NCBI GenBank assembly: GCA_021828635.1
Contig: JAJZEJ010000523.1
Span: 1-5,830 of the forward strand
Length of the DNA: 5,830 nt
Source of the DNA: Chloroflexota bacterium
Lineage (GTDB): Bacteria; Chloroflexota; Ktedonobacteria; Ktedonobacterales; Ktedonobacteraceae
Direction of reading: 5' to 3'
The notes below the pieces were generated by a model. The model saw only the letters and a list, made by a program, of their open reading frames with translations, was not told the DNA's origin and did not search any database. A program made the translations under genes and the position numbers. This document shows, piece after piece, positions 5,440 through 5,830 of this stretch. Each line of letters begins with the position of its first letter. Position 1 is the stretch's first letter.

Positions 5440-5830
5440 ATGTTGCGCTTGCATCCTCTGGGCCAGTGATGAGAATGCGCAAGAAGCGACGAATGGCCCA
5501 GAAAACCAGCCAGTAAATGACCATTGCAATCAGCGTAGACCACTCAAATGCTTGGTTTGTGTGAATTGAGGGCGTATGTACAATTGAATTAAATGGAAAC
5601 AGAATGATGTCTGTCAATGCATACAAGAAGCCCGCAAACAGATTGAGGGGATCGGCCCCAATCAATTTTAGGACAAAACGAATAGTCAAGATGATTTCCA
5701 GCACTGTGATGAACCACTGTAGGAAATCATTGAGTTTGCCGATGGCGTAGCGAAACGTCCGTGCCTCTTCCTGGCGAATCTCCGCGCTATCTTCTGGTAC
5801 GCTTTCATGCCAAACCCTGCGAGGATCCTT
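5438..5830 (-). CDS. YggT-family small membrane protein, 5' end beyond the window
   Basis: The frame stays open to the right edge, giving 130 visible residues. A GTG at 5704-5702 could be taken as a start, but it would cut into the first membrane segment. The codons upstream of it encode a plausible charged cytosolic stretch (EEARTFRYAIGKLNDFL), so the true start is probably outside. Membrane segment 1 is about 36-58 (ending LTIRFVLKLIGA), an amphipathic stretch FAGFLYALTDIILFPF follows (65-80), and segment 2 is about 98-113 before a basic RRFLRI. This hydrophobic-amphipathic-hydrophobic layout with RFVLKLIGA is typical of YggT/YlmG proteins, which are linked to membrane organisation and division but have no settled biochemical role. 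It converges on the methyltransferase gene and shares its terminator. Confidence 0.75.
   Translation of the reverse strand, partial: KDPRRVWHESVPEDSAEIRQEEARTFRYAIGKLNDFLQWFITVLEIILTIRFVLKLIGADPLNLFAGFLYALTDIILFPFNSIVHTPSIHTNQAFEWSTLIAMVIYWLVFWAIRRFLRILITGPEDASAT

Noticed and set aside
1..5830. CRISPR arrays, tRNAs, insertion sequences, phage or toxin-antitoxin genes
   Set aside because: I looked for tandem direct repeats, cloverleaf-like sequence and transposase or integrase motifs on both strands and saw none; the window is almost fully occupied by the six genes.

Overview
The window carries six protein-coding genes on a bacterial chromosome of moderate GC. Four lie on the + strand (a short-chain dehydrogenase, guaA, a Nudix hydrolase and a methyltransferase). 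They are flanked by two minus-strand genes, each cut by a window edge: gpmI on the left and a YggT-family membrane protein on the right. I found no tRNA, rRNA, CRISPR array, insertion sequence, prophage or toxin-antitoxin gene. The best taxonomic guess is Chloroflexota, possibly a Ktedonobacteria relative. The reasons are a methyltransferase of a mainly archaeal family, a GTAGGGGCG...CGCCCC type intergenic palindrome that I remember as typical of such genomes, and free use of GTG and TTG starts. This is a guess from memory, not a measurement.

Left part (1-1171): the N-terminal two thirds of a cofactor-independent phosphoglycerate mutase (glycolysis) is read leftwards from 1020. The 151-bp gap to the next gene is a divergent promoter region, with a plausible extended -10 promoter on each strand and a small perfect dyad on the + side.

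Centre (1172-4486): a FabG-like dehydrogenase with a TTG start, then GMP synthetase (guaA), then a Nudix hydrolase only 12 bp behind guaA. The dehydrogenase-guaA gap holds a perfect 9-bp-stem palindrome just before the guaA Shine-Dalgarno. The longest guaA reading frame begins inside that palindrome and is probably over-extended. The Nudix protein has a stretched Nudix box and an N-terminal half resembling the eukaryotic NUDT22/AtNUDX9 group.

Right part (4487-5830): a 69-bp gap with an extended -10 and two overlapping dyads leads to a full-length homologue of the 'predicted archaeal methyltransferase' family (COG2521), with a GTG start. Its early coding region contains a perfect 12-bp inverted repeat. 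It ends at a strong hairpin that also lies just beyond the stop of the convergent YggT-family gene, so this is probably a shared bidirectional terminator.

Taken together, this is mostly ordinary housekeeping sequence (glycolysis, fatty-acid or redox metabolism, GMP synthesis) with two less-characterised enzymes at its right side. I do not see a clear new multi-gene system. The items most worth a second look are the Nudix and methyltransferase genes, the intergenic palindrome at guaA, and the coding-region inverted repeat.
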